DNA of 64,000 bases from Sialis fuliginosa (GCA_961205875.1 OY540810.1:17422001-17486000), one strand, 5' to 3'. Counted from the first letter of the stretch, positions 22,874 through 34,357 are shown. Numbers and translations: made by a program. The notes: generated by a model from the letters alone, not told the origin.

Positions 22874-25552
22874 AATCCATACCAATATTATAAATGCGAA
22901 AGTGTGTCTGTCTGTCTGTGTGTCTGTCTGTTACCTTTTCACGGCTAAACCACTGAACCGATCTTGATGAAATTTGGCAGTGAGATAGCTTGCATCCTGA
23001 GGGCGGACATAGGCTACTTCGTATCTCGAAAATTCAACCCCTAAGGAATTTCAAGGGGGTGGAATTTTTTTTTTTTTTTCAGTAATTAATATTTTACCCC
23101 TCGTTACATATGAAGGGTTGTAAGTGGTTTCATTAGATCCGGCGGGAAAAATACTACGGGGGCGGGAGTTTTAGGGGGAAAAACAACCCTCTATCTCGCA
23201 TAGGAGCCGAGATATTTACGATTTTGTATAATGAAAGAAAACCAAAAATAAGACAATTTTTATATTTTACCCCCTGTCGCATATGAGGGGTTGTCATTGG
23301 TTTCGTTTAATCCGTTGGAAAAAATACTACGGAAGAGGGGTTTCTAGAGGGAAAAATCAACCCATTATCTGATAATCTCGCATAAGAATCGACACTTATA
23401 TTATAAATGCGAAAGCGTGTTTCTCAGTCTGTCTATTTGTTACGTGTTCACGGCTAAACCGCTTTACCGATCTTGATGAAATTTGGCAGCGAGATAGATT
23501 GCATCCAGAGAAAGTACATAGGCTACTTCGTATCTCGAAATTTCAACCCCTAAGGAATTTCAAGGGGGTGGAAAATTTTAATTTTTTTTAGTAATTAATA
23601 TTTTACCCCCCGTTACATATGAAGGGTTGTAAGTGGTTTCATTAGATTCGGCGGGAAAAATACTACGGAGGTGGGGATGTTAGGGGGAAAAACAACCCTC
23701 TATCTCGCATAGGAGCCGAGATATTTACGATTTTGTATAATGAAGAAAACCAAAAATAAGAATATTTTAATATTTCGTCCCCTGTCACATATGAAGGGTT
23801 GTTATTGGTTTCAATTTTACTTGTATTTTAATTTTTATTTTAGAATTAAAATGATACACGAATTTTTTTGTTACAATTAAAATTATGTACATAATTATAA
23901 TTCAAGCATTCAATTTTGCATGTATTTTAATTTTTATTTTAGAATTAAAATGATGTACGAATTTTTATGTTACAATTAAAATTATGTACATAATTTTAAT
24001 TCAAGCATTCAATTTTGCATGTATTTTAATTTTTATTTTAGAATTAAAATGATGTACGAATTGTTTTGTTACAATTAAAATCCATATCAATATTATAAAT
24101 GCGAAAGTGTGTCTGTCTGTCTGTGTGTCTGTCTGTTACCTTTTCACGGCTAAACCACTGAACCGATCTTGCCGAAATTTGGCAGTGAGAAAGCTTGCAT
24201 CCCGAGGGCGGACATAGGCTACTTCGTATCTCGAAAATTCAACCCCTAAGGAATTTCAAGGGGGTGGAATTTTTTTTTTTTTCAGTAATTAATATTTTAC
24301 CCCTCGTTACATATGAAGGGTTGTAAGTGGTTTCATTAGATCCGGCGGGAAAAATACTACGGGGCGGGGGTTTTAGGGGGAAAAACAACCCTCTATCTCG
24401 CATAGGAGCCGAGATATTTACGATTTTGTATAATGAAAGAAATCTTTAAAAATTAGACAATTTTTATATTATACCCCCTGTCCCATATGAGGGGTTGTCA
24501 TTGGTTTCGTTTAATCTGTTGGAAAAAATACTACAGAAGAGGGGTTATTAGAGGGAAAAATCAACCCCTTATCAGATAATCTCGCATAAGAATCGACACT
24601 TATATTATAAATGCGAAAGCGTGTTTCTCAGTCTGTCTATTTGTTACGTGTTCACGGCTAAACCGCTTTACCGATCTTGATGAAATTTGGCAGCGAGATA
24701 GATTGCATCCAGAGAAAGTACATAGGCTACTTCGTATCTCGAAATTTCAACCCCTAAGGAATTTCAAGGGGGTGGAAAATTTTAATTTTTTTTAGTAATT
24801 AATATTTTACCCCCCGTTACATATGAAGGGTTGTAAGTGGTTTCATTAGATCCGGCGGGAAAAATACTACGGGGGTGGGTGTGTTAGGGGGAAAAACAAC
24901 CCTCTATCTCGCATAGGAGCCGAGATATTTACGATTTTGTATAATGAAGAAAACCAAAAATAAGAATATTTTAATATTTCGTCCCCTGTCACATATGAAG
25001 GGTTGTTATTGGTTTCAATTGTACTTGTATTTTAATTTTTATTTTAGAATTAAAATGATACACGAATTTTTTTGTTACAATTAAAATTATGTACATAATT
25101 ATAATTCAAGCATTCAATTTTGCATGTATTTTAATTTTTATTTTAGAATTAAAATGATGTACGAATTTTTATGTTACAATTAAAATTATGTACATAATTT
25201 TAATTCAAGCATTCAATTTTGCATGTATTTTAATTTTTATTTTAGAATTAAAATGATGTACGAATTGTTTTGTTACAATTAAAATCCATACCAATATGTG
25301 TCTGTCTGTCTGTGTGTCTGTCTGTTACCTTTTCACGGCTAAACCACTGAACCGATCTTGCCAAAATTTGGCAGTGAGATAGCTTGCATCCCGAGGGCGG
25401 ACATAGGCTACTTCGTATCTCGAAAATTCAACCCCTATTGAATTGCAAGGGGGTGGAAATATTTTATTTTTTTCAGTAATTAATATTTTACCCCCCGTTA
25501 CATATGAAGGGTTGTAAGTGGTTTCATTAGATCCGGCGGGAAAAATACTACA
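22874..25552 (+). repeat. Higher-order repeat, about 1.2-kb period
   Basis: A block starting TCCATACCAATATTATAAAT, with a GTCTGTCTGTC tract and the phrases CACGGCTAAACCACTGAACC and GGCTACTTCGTATCTCG, starts at about 22877, 24086 and 25284. Each block has a first half and a related second half (starting near 23396 and 24604). The first two blocks are followed by three satellite units; the third is cut short at the palindrome centre near 25552. The TCCATACCAATATTATAAAT start resembles a Helitron 5' end, but I see no CTAG terminus, so this is only a suggestion. Confidence 0.7.
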
Positions 25553-25833
25553 GAATTAAAATGCGTGTATCATTTTAATTCTAAAATAAAAATTAAAATA
25601 CAAGCAAAATTGAAACCAATAACAACCCTTCATATGTGACAGGGGACGAAATATTAAAATATTCTTATTTTTGGTTTTCTTCATTATACAAAATCGTAAA
25701 TATCTTGGCTCCTATGCGAGATAGAGGGTTGTTTTTCCCCCTATAACCCCCGCTCCCGTAGTAATTTTCCCGCCGGATCTAATGAAACCATTTACAACCG
25801 TTCATATGTAACGGGGGGTAAAAATTTTCCACC
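25553..25833 (-). repeat. Start of the right arm, up to the BEL insertion
   Basis: From about 25553 the text is the inverse of 23640-23850: satellite fragment, then GAAACCAATAACAACCCTTC, then the dispersed-repeat block. It is broken at 25833 by the BEL element and resumes at 32403. Confidence 0.75.
25829..25833. repeat. Target-site duplication of the BEL element (left copy)
   Basis: CCACC directly precedes the TGTGCG start of the 5' LTR and recurs at 32403-32407 directly after the CA end of the 3' LTR. Five bases is usual for BEL/Pao integrases. Confidence 0.92.
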
Positions 25834-26179
25834 TGTGCGATTTCAAATTATAATTTGGGTACATATTTTTGGTTTGTTTTATTTGAGTTTCCGACGCTGA
25901 TCCATATTATAATGTTGTATGTACGTTGGCGTCGGAAACAATAAAAATATGTTAGGAAAACAATTGATTTTTCAGAATATATATTGAATTTTCAATGAGT
26001 GTATATTGAATTCTCAAAGAGTGTATATTTAATTCTCCAAGTGTACATATAACTTGATAAAGTGTATATATAATTGTAATAAAAGGGTAAATACAATTAG
26101 AAGAATTTTTTATTGTCTACATAAGACTGGTCCACTAAAAATCGAAGGAATCAATACTTGATTTATTAAGAATCCTACA
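25834..26179 (+). repeat. 5' LTR of the BEL/Pao element (346 bp)
   Basis: Starts TGTGCG and ends CCTACA, giving the canonical TG...CA. By eye it is identical to 32057-32402 over its full 346 bp. AATAAAA motifs occur inside, and a short inverted pair TTCCGACGC / GCGTCGGAA lies near its start. Confidence 0.95.
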
Positions 26180-26197
26180 TGGTCCTATCGTACCGGA
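26180..26197 (+). other. Candidate tRNA primer-binding site
   Basis: TGGTCCTATCGTACCGG directly follows the LTR. Its TGG start complements the CCA tail of a tRNA, as expected for minus-strand priming. I did not assign the tRNA species. Confidence 0.6.
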
Positions 26198-26777
26198 TTA
26201 AAACCAAGACTGGATATTATCAAGTATTGAAAAGATTCATCATTATTGTGCAAGATCAACGTCGCCAACATATACAAGTGTAAATCATATGTTGGGTGAA
26301 TAGAAGATCACGAAATAATCGTACAAGATCAGCTGTACCTTTGAAGATAGTTTCGTGAAGTTGAGTTGCGAAGTGAGACAACGATATTAAGTACAACAAG
26401 CGTAACAGTGTGACAAAGTGAGTACATATCTTTGTTTAAAAAACACATGGTGTTTGTTATTGTTGTACTGTCAGATGGAAAAATGCACAACAATTGATAT
26501 TATAAATGTTGTATACATATCAAGTATTTATAAATATTTACATTTATATCAATGGTTGGTTCATTTAGAATTTTGTTAATTATGTCATAATCTCAGTGGA
26601 GATTTTTTATATTGTTTATGTTAGTAACAACATTTTGGGGTTAAAATTTATCCAAATATTTATCCAAATATTTATTTTGAATCCAATGTTGTTGAACATT
26701 CGTTAGATAAGAGTTTTGTATTACTGTGTAAACACAAAACTACTGTCTTAAGTTATTATTATTACTCTTAATTTTAT
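26180..26777 (+). other. BEL element 5' leader
   Basis: About 600 bp between the primer-binding site and the first start codon of the long frame, A/T-rich and non-coding. It would hold the packaging signals of the element, but I cannot point to them. Confidence 0.55.
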
Positions 26778-29700
26778 TTGTATGTAAATATTGTTAAAAT
26801 GGCGAAAAGTGTAGAAAAACTACTCAATAAGAGAGAGTATTATCAGAGTAGAATAAAAAATATATCAGATTCGTTAGGTGACATTGAGTTATGTACGCAG
26901 GTCACTGAGTTAGAAAGTGCGTTGGATAGACTTAATGACATTTTTACTAAATTTGAAGAGAGCCAAATAGAATTAGAAATAACTGATAAGAGTAAATACA
27001 AGGCTGAAGGTCTCGCAGTGGAAAATGAGTACTTGGAGTTACGTAATAATATTAAACTTAATATTAAAAAGTTGAAGAAATCAGAAAATGCTTCTGTTAA
27101 AAATGAAAATTATAAACGAGTTGAATCGAGCGCTCATCTTTCACTGCCGAAAATAAAGTTACCTGAGTTTGCAGGAGATATAAGCTGTTGGCTTAATTTT
27201 AAGGATGTCTTTGAGAACTTAATTCACAAAAACAACGAATTAGGTAATATACAAAAATTTTACTATCTTAAAAGTGTAGTAAAGGGGAGTGCTCTTTCAT
27301 TAATAGAAAGCATTCAATCTTCAGAAGAAAATTACGATATAGCGTGGCGTATTCTAGTTGAACGTTTTGACAACAAAACTTTAATATCAAACAGTCATTT
27401 AAACGCAATTTTTGAGTTGCCTAAGGTAACAAAAAATTCGGGAAATAGTTTGAGAGCTATGTTAAATTCGTTCACGCAACATTATAATTCTCTAGAGGCG
27501 CTCCATTTACCAAATTTGCTTGATAGTTTTTTAATATTTTTTATATCTCAAAAATTAGACTATGACACTCGTAAAGAGTTTGAGCTTCAGCGGAAGGCTG
27601 GAGAATTTCCTACTCTTAAGGAATACATCGATTACTTGAACCATAGATGTCAAGCTTGGGAAATATTGCATCATAGCGATTCGGTCAGCAGCGTTAAGCC
27701 CGATAGGCGAAATATACATTGTAATGCTGCGGAAGTCGCAACTAATAATCATAATTGTCCGTTGTGCAATAATAATCATCGTCTTTCAAAGTGTGGAAAG
27801 TTTTACAAGCTATCTGTTACCGAGAAACGTAAATTTGTTGAGGGCAATAAGTTATGTTTTGTATGCCTTGGTACAGGGCATATGTATTCAAATTGTTCGG
27901 CTAATCTATGCAGTAAATGTAATCAAAAACATCACAAAATGTTACACGCTAGTTATGAAACTAATGGCGGTTATAAACAAAGTTCACAGACTACTAGTGT
28001 CATTAATGAAAATGAAACTAGCGTTCAAAAGGTGAGCGTTGTAGCAAATGCGTCATCTTCCTTCAATAAGGACCAGATGAACGCTTCTATATCGAAATTT
28101 GGTAGTGATTGCAGCTTAGTACTTATGAGTACTGCAATTGTTAATGTCACAGACGAAAATGGGAATAAGCATTCTTGTCGAGCATTGCTTGATAGCGCTA
28201 GCGAGCGTAATTTCATCACGTCTAAATTTGCGACAAAATTAAATACCAGATGTACTCAAGCCAATTGGCAAGTTTCTGGAGTTGGTGGTCTCACATCTCC
28301 AGTTGATATGGTATTATCAATAACGGTGGGATCGCGAATTAACGATTTTTGTTTTAAAAATAATTTTGGGGTTATAAAGTGTATAACAAATGGCCTTCCA
28401 AAAGTCAGTTTTAGCAACAAATTATTGAAGTGGCCGAGATTTGTGAAATTGGCAGACCCTCAATTTAATATACATGGGGATATTGATATGCTCATAGGAG
28501 CAGAAGTATATTATTCATTATTACTACAAGGTAAAATTGAATTAGGAAACGACAAGCCTTCATTACACAATACTCGTTTAGGATGGGTATTTGGTGGTAA
28601 TTTAAAAGGAAATATAAACCTGACAGAGAGTTCAGTCTGTAATGCGGTTACAGTTACTTCATGCGGTGAAGATATAGGTGATTTAATCACAAATTTTTGG
28701 CGTTTAGAAGAATATTCGGCCAAAAGTTTTCTCTCTGCCGAGGAAATGCGCTGTGAAAAGTTATATCTCGACACGGTGTCAAGAGATAATGAGGGTAGAT
28801 ATGAAGTCGATCTGCCTATGATCGAAGAGAAGTTATCTAGTTTAGGCGATTCATACTCATATGCGCTGAGGTGTTTTTTGAGTTTAGAAAAAAAGTTTAA
28901 AAATAATCTAGAATTTTTTGAACGTTACAAAAAATTTATCCAAGAATTTGTGGATCTTGGTCATGCTTGCGAGGTTCCTCATATTTCGTCAAATAAGACT
29001 ATTCAGACGTTGGACTATTATATGCCTCATCACGCAGTCGTGAGGGAGGATAAGTCGTCAACGAAGTTAAGAGTCGTATTTAATGCATCTGCGCCATCTA
29101 GCACAGGTGTATCATTGAATGAATTAATGCTGGTAGGGCCGATAGTTCAACCAGATTTATTTTCAGTCTTAATCAGATTTCGCAGTTATAAATATGCTAT
29201 TATAACAGACATTACGATGATGTACCGTATGATAAAGATCAAAGAAAAGTATCAACCACTGCAAAAGATTTTGTGGAGAGATTCTCCTCAGGAAGAAATA
29301 AAGTGTCTACAGTTAAATCGCGTTACATACGGAACTGCATCCGCAAGTTATCTTGCGACTCGAAGTTTATTACAATTAGTTAAAGACGAAGGTATCCATT
29401 ATCCGTTAGCTTGTCGTGCTTTAAAATGTAATACATATATGGATGATATAATAACTGGTGCGTCTGATTATCCGTCAGCCATCCGTCTGCGAGACGAATT
29501 GATAGAATTACTTGAAAAAGGCAAATTCAATTTGCACAAGTGGTATTCAAACAATGAAAATTTACTTCAGGATATCCCTGAAGATAAACGAGAGAAATGT
29601 AGTTTTAAACTTAAGGATGGCAGTGACTCTTTAAAAGCCCTTGGAATGATTTGGGATCCAAAAAGGGATTCATTTTTAATATCGTACTCGAAATCGAGCG

Positions 29701-32015
29701 ATAGTGAGTCAAATACGAAACGTACGATTTTATCAGAAATAGCCAAAATTTTTGATCCATTAGGTATAATTTCTCCAGTTTGTATTATAGGCAAATTGAT
29801 TATGCAAATGATATGGAATGAAAATTTGGGTTGGGATAATGTCGTTTCTTCTCATATTTTGGATGCTTGGTTATTATTTAAGGAAAATATGCAATATATT
29901 GAAAATATTTTTGTTCCGCGTTTGTTAATAGGCAATGATGCCTTAAGTTTCCAGTTACACGGGTTTGCTGATAGTTCCTTAAAGGCTTACGGTTGTGCGA
30001 TTTATTTACGATCAAGAGACCGTTATGATAATTATACTGTTAATTTGGTTTGTTCTAAATCTAGAGTTGCACCTATCAAAACTGTAACATTGCCACGTCT
30101 GGAGTTATGTGCCGCATTACTTTTAGCTAGATTTATGTCTTGTGTTCAGCGAACATGCGATATAAATTTCGAAAAATGTTTTTATTGGACCGATTCAATG
30201 ATTACTATTGCGTGGATTAAATCCGACGCAAGTAAATGGAACATGTTTGTTGCGAACCGTGTTGCAGAAATTCAGGAATTATCTCCTAAGGAAAATTGGA
30301 ATCATGTAAGGTCTGCTGAAAATCCAGCTGATATTGTTTCTAGGGGTATGGAACCCCAGTTATTAATGGATTCCACTTTATGGTTTAATGGTCCTGAATT
30401 TCTGAAACGTGGCGATGCAGAGTGGAGCATAAATGATGTTTCTTTGGGAAACGATATACCTGAATGTAAAATAGTCTCGAATGCTGTTAATGTTCAAAGC
30501 AATAATTCAAACGAATTATATGAATTATTTAAAAGGTTTTCTTCGTTTTCAAAATTGTTGAGGACAATTGCGTATTTACAAAGATTTACGTTTAATTGTC
30601 GATTCAACATTAAAAGAAAAGGTTATTTAACACCTGATGAATTAACTTTAGCTTTGAGTTTGATTGTGCGAACGTGTCAACAGGTACATTTCGAAAACGA
30701 AATCAAAGTTATTAAAGAAAATGTAATTTCCAAAGAGAATTTTTCTAAATCAAAATTGAAATTTTTATCGCCTTTCCTCGATTGCGATGGACTCTTAAGA
30801 GTAGGGGGTAGGCTTAAATATGCTCCTCATATTACGGAGGCTCAAAGACATCCTTTGATTTTGCCGTATGCGTCTCATATAACAGATTTATTAATTCGTC
30901 AAGAGCATGAAAGATTGTTGCACGCCGGTGCACAATCTACACTGTCATCGCTAAGACAGAAATTTTGGATAATAAATGGACGAAATGCCGTCAGATTTAT
31001 TATTCATAAATGCAATCTATGTTATCGTTATCGTGCTTCTGCAGCGATTCAAATAATGGCAGATTTGCCTAAAGTTCGTGTTACCTCTACCAGACCGTTT
31101 CTTTCGGTAGGTGTAGATTACGCAGGGCCTATCGAGATAAAACAGTCTCGTATTCGTAGATCTATTATAACTAAAGGTTATATATGTTTATTTATATGTA
31201 TGTCGACTAAGGCTATTCACGTCGAGCTTGTATCTGATATGACTACTAAAAATTTTATTGCTGCCTTTAAACGATTAGTATCTCGCCGCGGAAAAGTTTT
31301 GAAGGTGTACAGTGATAATGACACTACTTTTAAGGGTGCAAATAATGAGTTAAATGCTTTATATAGAATGTTTCATTCAGAAAACAGCGATAGCGTACTA
31401 GATTCAATGTCACTAGAAGGAGTAGACTGGAATTTTATTCCTAGTTATTCACCTCATTGGGGAGGTATATGGGAAAATGGAGTGAAATTAGTTAAACACC
31501 ATTTGACCCGTATTATGGGTAACACCCATCTTACTTATGAAGAGCTTAACACGCTTTTAATTCAAATTGAAGGAATAATAAATTCCAGACCTCTTACTTC
31601 ATTATCTAGTGATCCAAATGATTATAATGTTTTGACCCCCGCACACTTTTTAATAAATGATTCAATAGTTGCATTACCTGATCGGGCAGATTTGACTGAG
31701 TTGCCTATAAATAGATTAAGTGCTTGGGAACGAGTAACTCAATTAAAACAGCATTTTTGGAAGCGCTGGAATAGCGAATATTTGTCTTCTCTTCAAAAGA
31801 GATGCAAATGGCCTTTTGAACAGCCTGATATTCAGACTGGCATGCTCGTTTTAATAAAAGAAGATAATATACCACCAGCACAATGGTGCTTGGCCCGCGT
31901 GGTCGAGGTATTTCCCGGTAAGGATAAACATATCCGTGCCGTTTCAGTTAAGACTAAGTCTGGGAACTTATATTCCCGTCCTATTACGAAGTTATGTATT
32001 CTGCCCAGTCAGTAA
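26778..32015 (+). CDS. BEL/Pao retrotransposon gag-pol polyprotein, intact
   Basis: A single 1745-codon frame with all expected parts in BEL/Pao order. An N-terminal coiled region is followed by a gag-like DUF1759 segment (about 125-270, LPKIKLPEFAGD, WLNFKDVF). Cys/His knuckles follow at about 327-390 (CPLCNNNH, CFVCLGTGH). The aspartic-protease segment has LLDSASERNFI at about 468. The reverse transcriptase runs from about 748, with TDITMMYRMI and the catalytic YMDDI at about 887. RNase H spans about 1060-1200 (GFADSS, LPRLELCA, WTDS, NPADIVSRG). An HHCC integrase zinc domain lies at about 1360-1420, and the integrase core has VGVDYAGP, YSDNDTTF and a WGGIWENG glutamate at about 1445-1565. 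A DUF5641-like tail lies at about 1645-1737. The integrase reads SDND where SDNG is usual. A second ATG at 26799 (MAKSVEKL) has the better initiation context. The frame is uninterrupted and the LTRs look identical, so the copy appears young. Confidence 0.96.
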   Translation: MYVNIVKMAKSVEKLLNKREYYQSRIKNISDSLGDIELCTQVTELESALDRLNDIFTKFEESQIELEITDKSKYKAEGLAVENEYLELRNNIKLNIKKLKKSENASVKNENYKRVESSAHLSLPKIKLPEFAGDISCWLNFKDVFENLIHKNNELGNIQKFYYLKSVVKGSALSLIESIQSSEENYDIAWRILVERFDNKTLISNSHLNAIFELPKVTKNSGNSLRAMLNSFTQHYNSLEALHLPNLLDSFLIFFISQKLDYDTRKEFELQRKAGEFPTLKEYIDYLNHRCQAWEILHHSDSVSSVKPDRRNIHCNAAEVATNNHNCPLCNNNHRLSKCGKFYKLSVTEKRKFVEGNKLCFVCLGTGHMYSNCSANLCSKCNQKHHKMLHASYETNGGYKQSSQTTSVINENETSVQKVSVVANASSSFNKDQMNASISKFGSDCSLVLMSTAIVNVTDENGNKHSCRALLDSASERNFITSKFATKLNTRCTQANWQVSGVGGLTSPVDMVLSITVGSRINDFCFKNNFGVIKCITNGLPKVSFSNKLLKWPRFVKLADPQFNIHGDIDMLIGAEVYYSLLLQGKIELGNDKPSLHNTRLGWVFGGNLKGNINLTESSVCNAVTVTSCGEDIGDLITNFWRLEEYSAKSFLSAEEMRCEKLYLDTVSRDNEGRYEVDLPMIEEKLSSLGDSYSYALRCFLSLEKKFKNNLEFFERYKKFIQEFVDLGHACEVPHISSNKTIQTLDYYMPHHAVVREDKSSTKLRVVFNASAPSSTGVSLNELMLVGPIVQPDLFSVLIRFRSYKYAIITDITMMYRMIKIKEKYQPLQKILWRDSPQEEIKCLQLNRVTYGTASASYLATRSLLQLVKDEGIHYPLACRALKCNTYMDDIITGASDYPSAIRLRDELIELLEKGKFNLHKWYSNNENLLQDIPEDKREKCSFKLKDGSDSLKALGMIWDPKRDSFLISYSKSSDSESNTKRTILSEIAKIFDPLGIISPVCIIGKLIMQMIWNENLGWDNVVSSHILDAWLLFKENMQYIENIFVPRLLIGNDALSFQLHGFADSSLKAYGCAIYLRSRDRYDNYTVNLVCSKSRVAPIKTVTLPRLELCAALLLARFMSCVQRTCDINFEKCFYWTDSMITIAWIKSDASKWNMFVANRVAEIQELSPKENWNHVRSAENPADIVSRGMEPQLLMDSTLWFNGPEFLKRGDAEWSINDVSLGNDIPECKIVSNAVNVQSNNSNELYELFKRFSSFSKLLRTIAYLQRFTFNCRFNIKRKGYLTPDELTLALSLIVRTCQQVHFENEIKVIKENVISKENFSKSKLKFLSPFLDCDGLLRVGGRLKYAPHITEAQRHPLILPYASHITDLLIRQEHERLLHAGAQSTLSSLRQKFWIINGRNAVRFIIHKCNLCYRYRASAAIQIMADLPKVRVTSTRPFLSVGVDYAGPIEIKQSRIRRSIITKGYICLFICMSTKAIHVELVSDMTTKNFIAAFKRLVSRRGKVLKVYSDNDTTFKGANNELNALYRMFHSENSDSVLDSMSLEGVDWNFIPSYSPHWGGIWENGVKLVKHHLTRIMGNTHLTYEELNTLLIQIEGIINSRPLTSLSSDPNDYNVLTPAHFLINDSIVALPDRADLTELPINRLSAWERVTQLKQHFWKRWNSEYLSSLQKRCKWPFEQPDIQTGMLVLIKEDNIPPAQWCLARVVEVFPGKDKHIRAVSVKTKSGNLYSRPITKLCILPSQ

Positions 32016-32056
32016 ATGTTATTTTCGTTGAAACCGTTGTTTCAACGGGGGGTGTA
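32016..32056 (+). other. BEL polypurine tract region
   Basis: Between the stop codon and the 3' LTR lies TTTCAACGGGGGGTGTA. The G-run directly before TGTGCG is the likely plus-strand primer. Confidence 0.6.
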
Positions 32057-32402
32057 TGTGCGATTTCAAATTATAATTTGGGTACATATTTTTGGTTTGT
32101 TTTATTTGAGTTTCCGACGCTGATCCATATTATAATGTTGTATGTACGTTGGCGTCGGAAACAATAAAAATATGTTAGGAAAACAATTGATTTTTCAGAA
32201 TATATATTGAATTTTCAATGAGTGTATATTGAATTCTCAAAGAGTGTATATTTAATTCTCCAAGTGTACATATAACTTGATAAAGTGTATATATAATTGT
32301 AATAAAAGGGTAAATACAATTAGAAGAATTTTTTATTGTCTACATAAGACTGGTCCACTAAAAATCGAAGGAATCAATACTTGATTTATTAAGAATCCTA
32401 CA
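32057..32402 (+). repeat. 3' LTR of the BEL/Pao element (346 bp)
   Basis: Same length as, and apparently identical to, the 5' LTR, starting TGTGCG and ending CCTACA. It is followed directly by the CCACC duplication (32403-32407), after which the interrupted foldback repeat resumes with CCCTTGAAATTCC. Confidence 0.95.
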
Positions 32403-34349
32403 CCACCCCCTTGAAATTCCTTAGGGGTTGAAATTTCGAGATACGAAGTAGCCTATGAACTTTCTCTGGATGCAATCTATTTCGCTGCCAAATTTCATCA
32501 AGATCGGTAAAGCGGTTTAGCCCTGAACACGTAACAAATAGACAGACTGAGAAACACGCTTTCGCATTTATAATATGTGTCGACTCCTATGCGAGATAAT
32601 CAGATAATGGGTTGATTTTTCCCTCTAGAAACCCCTCTTCCGTAGTATTTTTTCCAACAAATTAAACGAAACCAATGACAACCCCTCATATGCGACAGGG
32701 GGTAAAATATAAAAATTGTCTTATTTTTGGTTTTCTTTCATTATACAAAATCGTAAATATCTCGGCTCCTATGCGAGATAAAGGGTTGTTTTTCCCCCTA
32801 AATCCCCCACCACCGTAGTATTTTTCCCACCGGATCTAATGAAACCACTTACAACCCTTCATATGTAACGGGGGGTAAAATATTAATTACTGAAAAAAAA
32901 TAAAATATTTCCACCCCCTTGCAATTCAATAGGGGTTGAATATTCGAGATACGAAGTAGCCTATGTCTGTCCACGGGATGCAAGCTATCTCACTGCCAAA
33001 TTTCATCAAGATCGGTTCGGTGGTTTAGCCGTGAAAAGGTAACAGACAGACAGACACACTTTCGCATTTATAATATTAGTATGGATTTTAATTGTAACAA
33101 AAAAATTCGTACATCATTTTAATTCTAAAATAAAAATTAAAATACATGCAAAATTGTATGCTTGAATTAAAATTATGTACATAATTTTAATTGTAACATA
33201 AAAATTCGTACATCATTTTAATTCTAAAATAAAAATTAAAATACATGTAAAATTGTATGCTTGAATTAAAATTATGTACATAATTTTAATTGTAACATAA
33301 AAATTCGTACATCATTTTAATTCTAAAATAAAAATTAAAATACATGCAAAATTGTATGCTTGAATTAAAATTATGTACATAATTTTAAATGTAAAAAAAA
33401 AATTCGTGTAACATTTTAATTCTAAAATAAAAATTACTACACGTGCAGAATTGAATGTTTGAATTAAATTTATGTACATAATTTTAATTGTAACAAAAAA
33501 ATTCGTGTATCATTTTAATTCTTAATAAAATTTAATACACGTGAAAAATTGAATGTTTGAATTAAAATTATGTACATAATTTTAATTGTAACAAAAAAAT
33601 TCGTGTATCATTTTAATTCTAAAATTAAAATTATTACACATACAGAATTGAATGTTTGAATTAAAATTATGTACATAATTTTAATTGTAATATAAAATTT
33701 AATTTTAAAATAAAAATTCTGCACGTAATTTTTATTTTAGAATTAAAATTATGTACATAATTTTAATTGTAACAAAAAAATTCGTGCATCATTTTAATTA
33801 TAAAGTATAAATTTTGCACGTAATTTTTATTTTAGAATTAAAATTTTGTACATGATTTTAGTTCTAAAATAAAAATTCGTTGAATTATTATTATGTACAT
33901 AATTTTAATTCTAAAATAAAATAACGTGCATCATTTTTATTTACTGAATTATAATTCACGAATTAAAATTATGTACATAATAATAATTCATGAATTAAAA
34001 TTATGTACATAATTTATGTACATAATTTTAATTCTGAATTTTTTTTTATGCAGATACAATTTTAATTCCTCTTATTATTTTTATGCTGTAGCATAAAAAA
34101 AATTCAATGAAATATTAAATATCAGAGTATAATTTTAATTTGATGTATTATTATTATGTTGCAACATAATAAAAATAGGGAATTAAAATTATGTCGGAAC
34201 ATAATTTTAATTCATTGAATTAAAATTATTTTTTAATTATTTTTAATTCATTGAATTAAAATTATGTCAAATTTAATTCATTTTTATGATCGTAATTTAA
34301 TTTTGACGGAATTTTTTTTTTACTATTAAAAAGTAAAACGGCGTGCCAT
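32403..34349 (-). repeat. Right arm of the foldback element
   Basis: Inverse of the left arm in mirrored order: dispersed-repeat block (32403-33085, ending ATTAGTATGGA, the complement of the block start), then satellite units (33085-33700) with the same palindromic core, then degenerate and short palindromic units (33700-34300), then the terminal inverted repeat. It carries one block, whereas the left arm carries two and a part, so the arms differ in length. Confidence 0.8.
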
Positions 34350-34357
34350 AGTATATT

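Larger units (their letters stand above)
20504..34349. mobile_element. Giant foldback element, 13.8 kb including a BEL insertion
   Basis: The left end ATGGCACGCCGTTTTACTTT is answered inverted at the right end (AAAGTAAAACGGCGTGCCAT), with similarity continuing through TTTAAT(G/A)GTAA. AGTATATT lies directly outside both ends (20496-20503 and 34350-34357). Because the bases beside the tips are A/T, the duplication can also be read as 6 or 10 bp. The arms hold palindromic satellite repeats and then about 0.9-kb dispersed-repeat blocks, mirrored about a centre near 25553. No transposase is encoded. Removing the BEL element leaves about 7.3 kb. The architecture resembles foldback/Galileo-type transposons, which have long tandem-repeat TIRs, but the family is not identified. 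Confidence 0.75.

Noticed and set aside
27555..29794. Small frames antisense to or overlapping the BEL gag-pol
   Set aside because: Shadows of the gag-pol frame.
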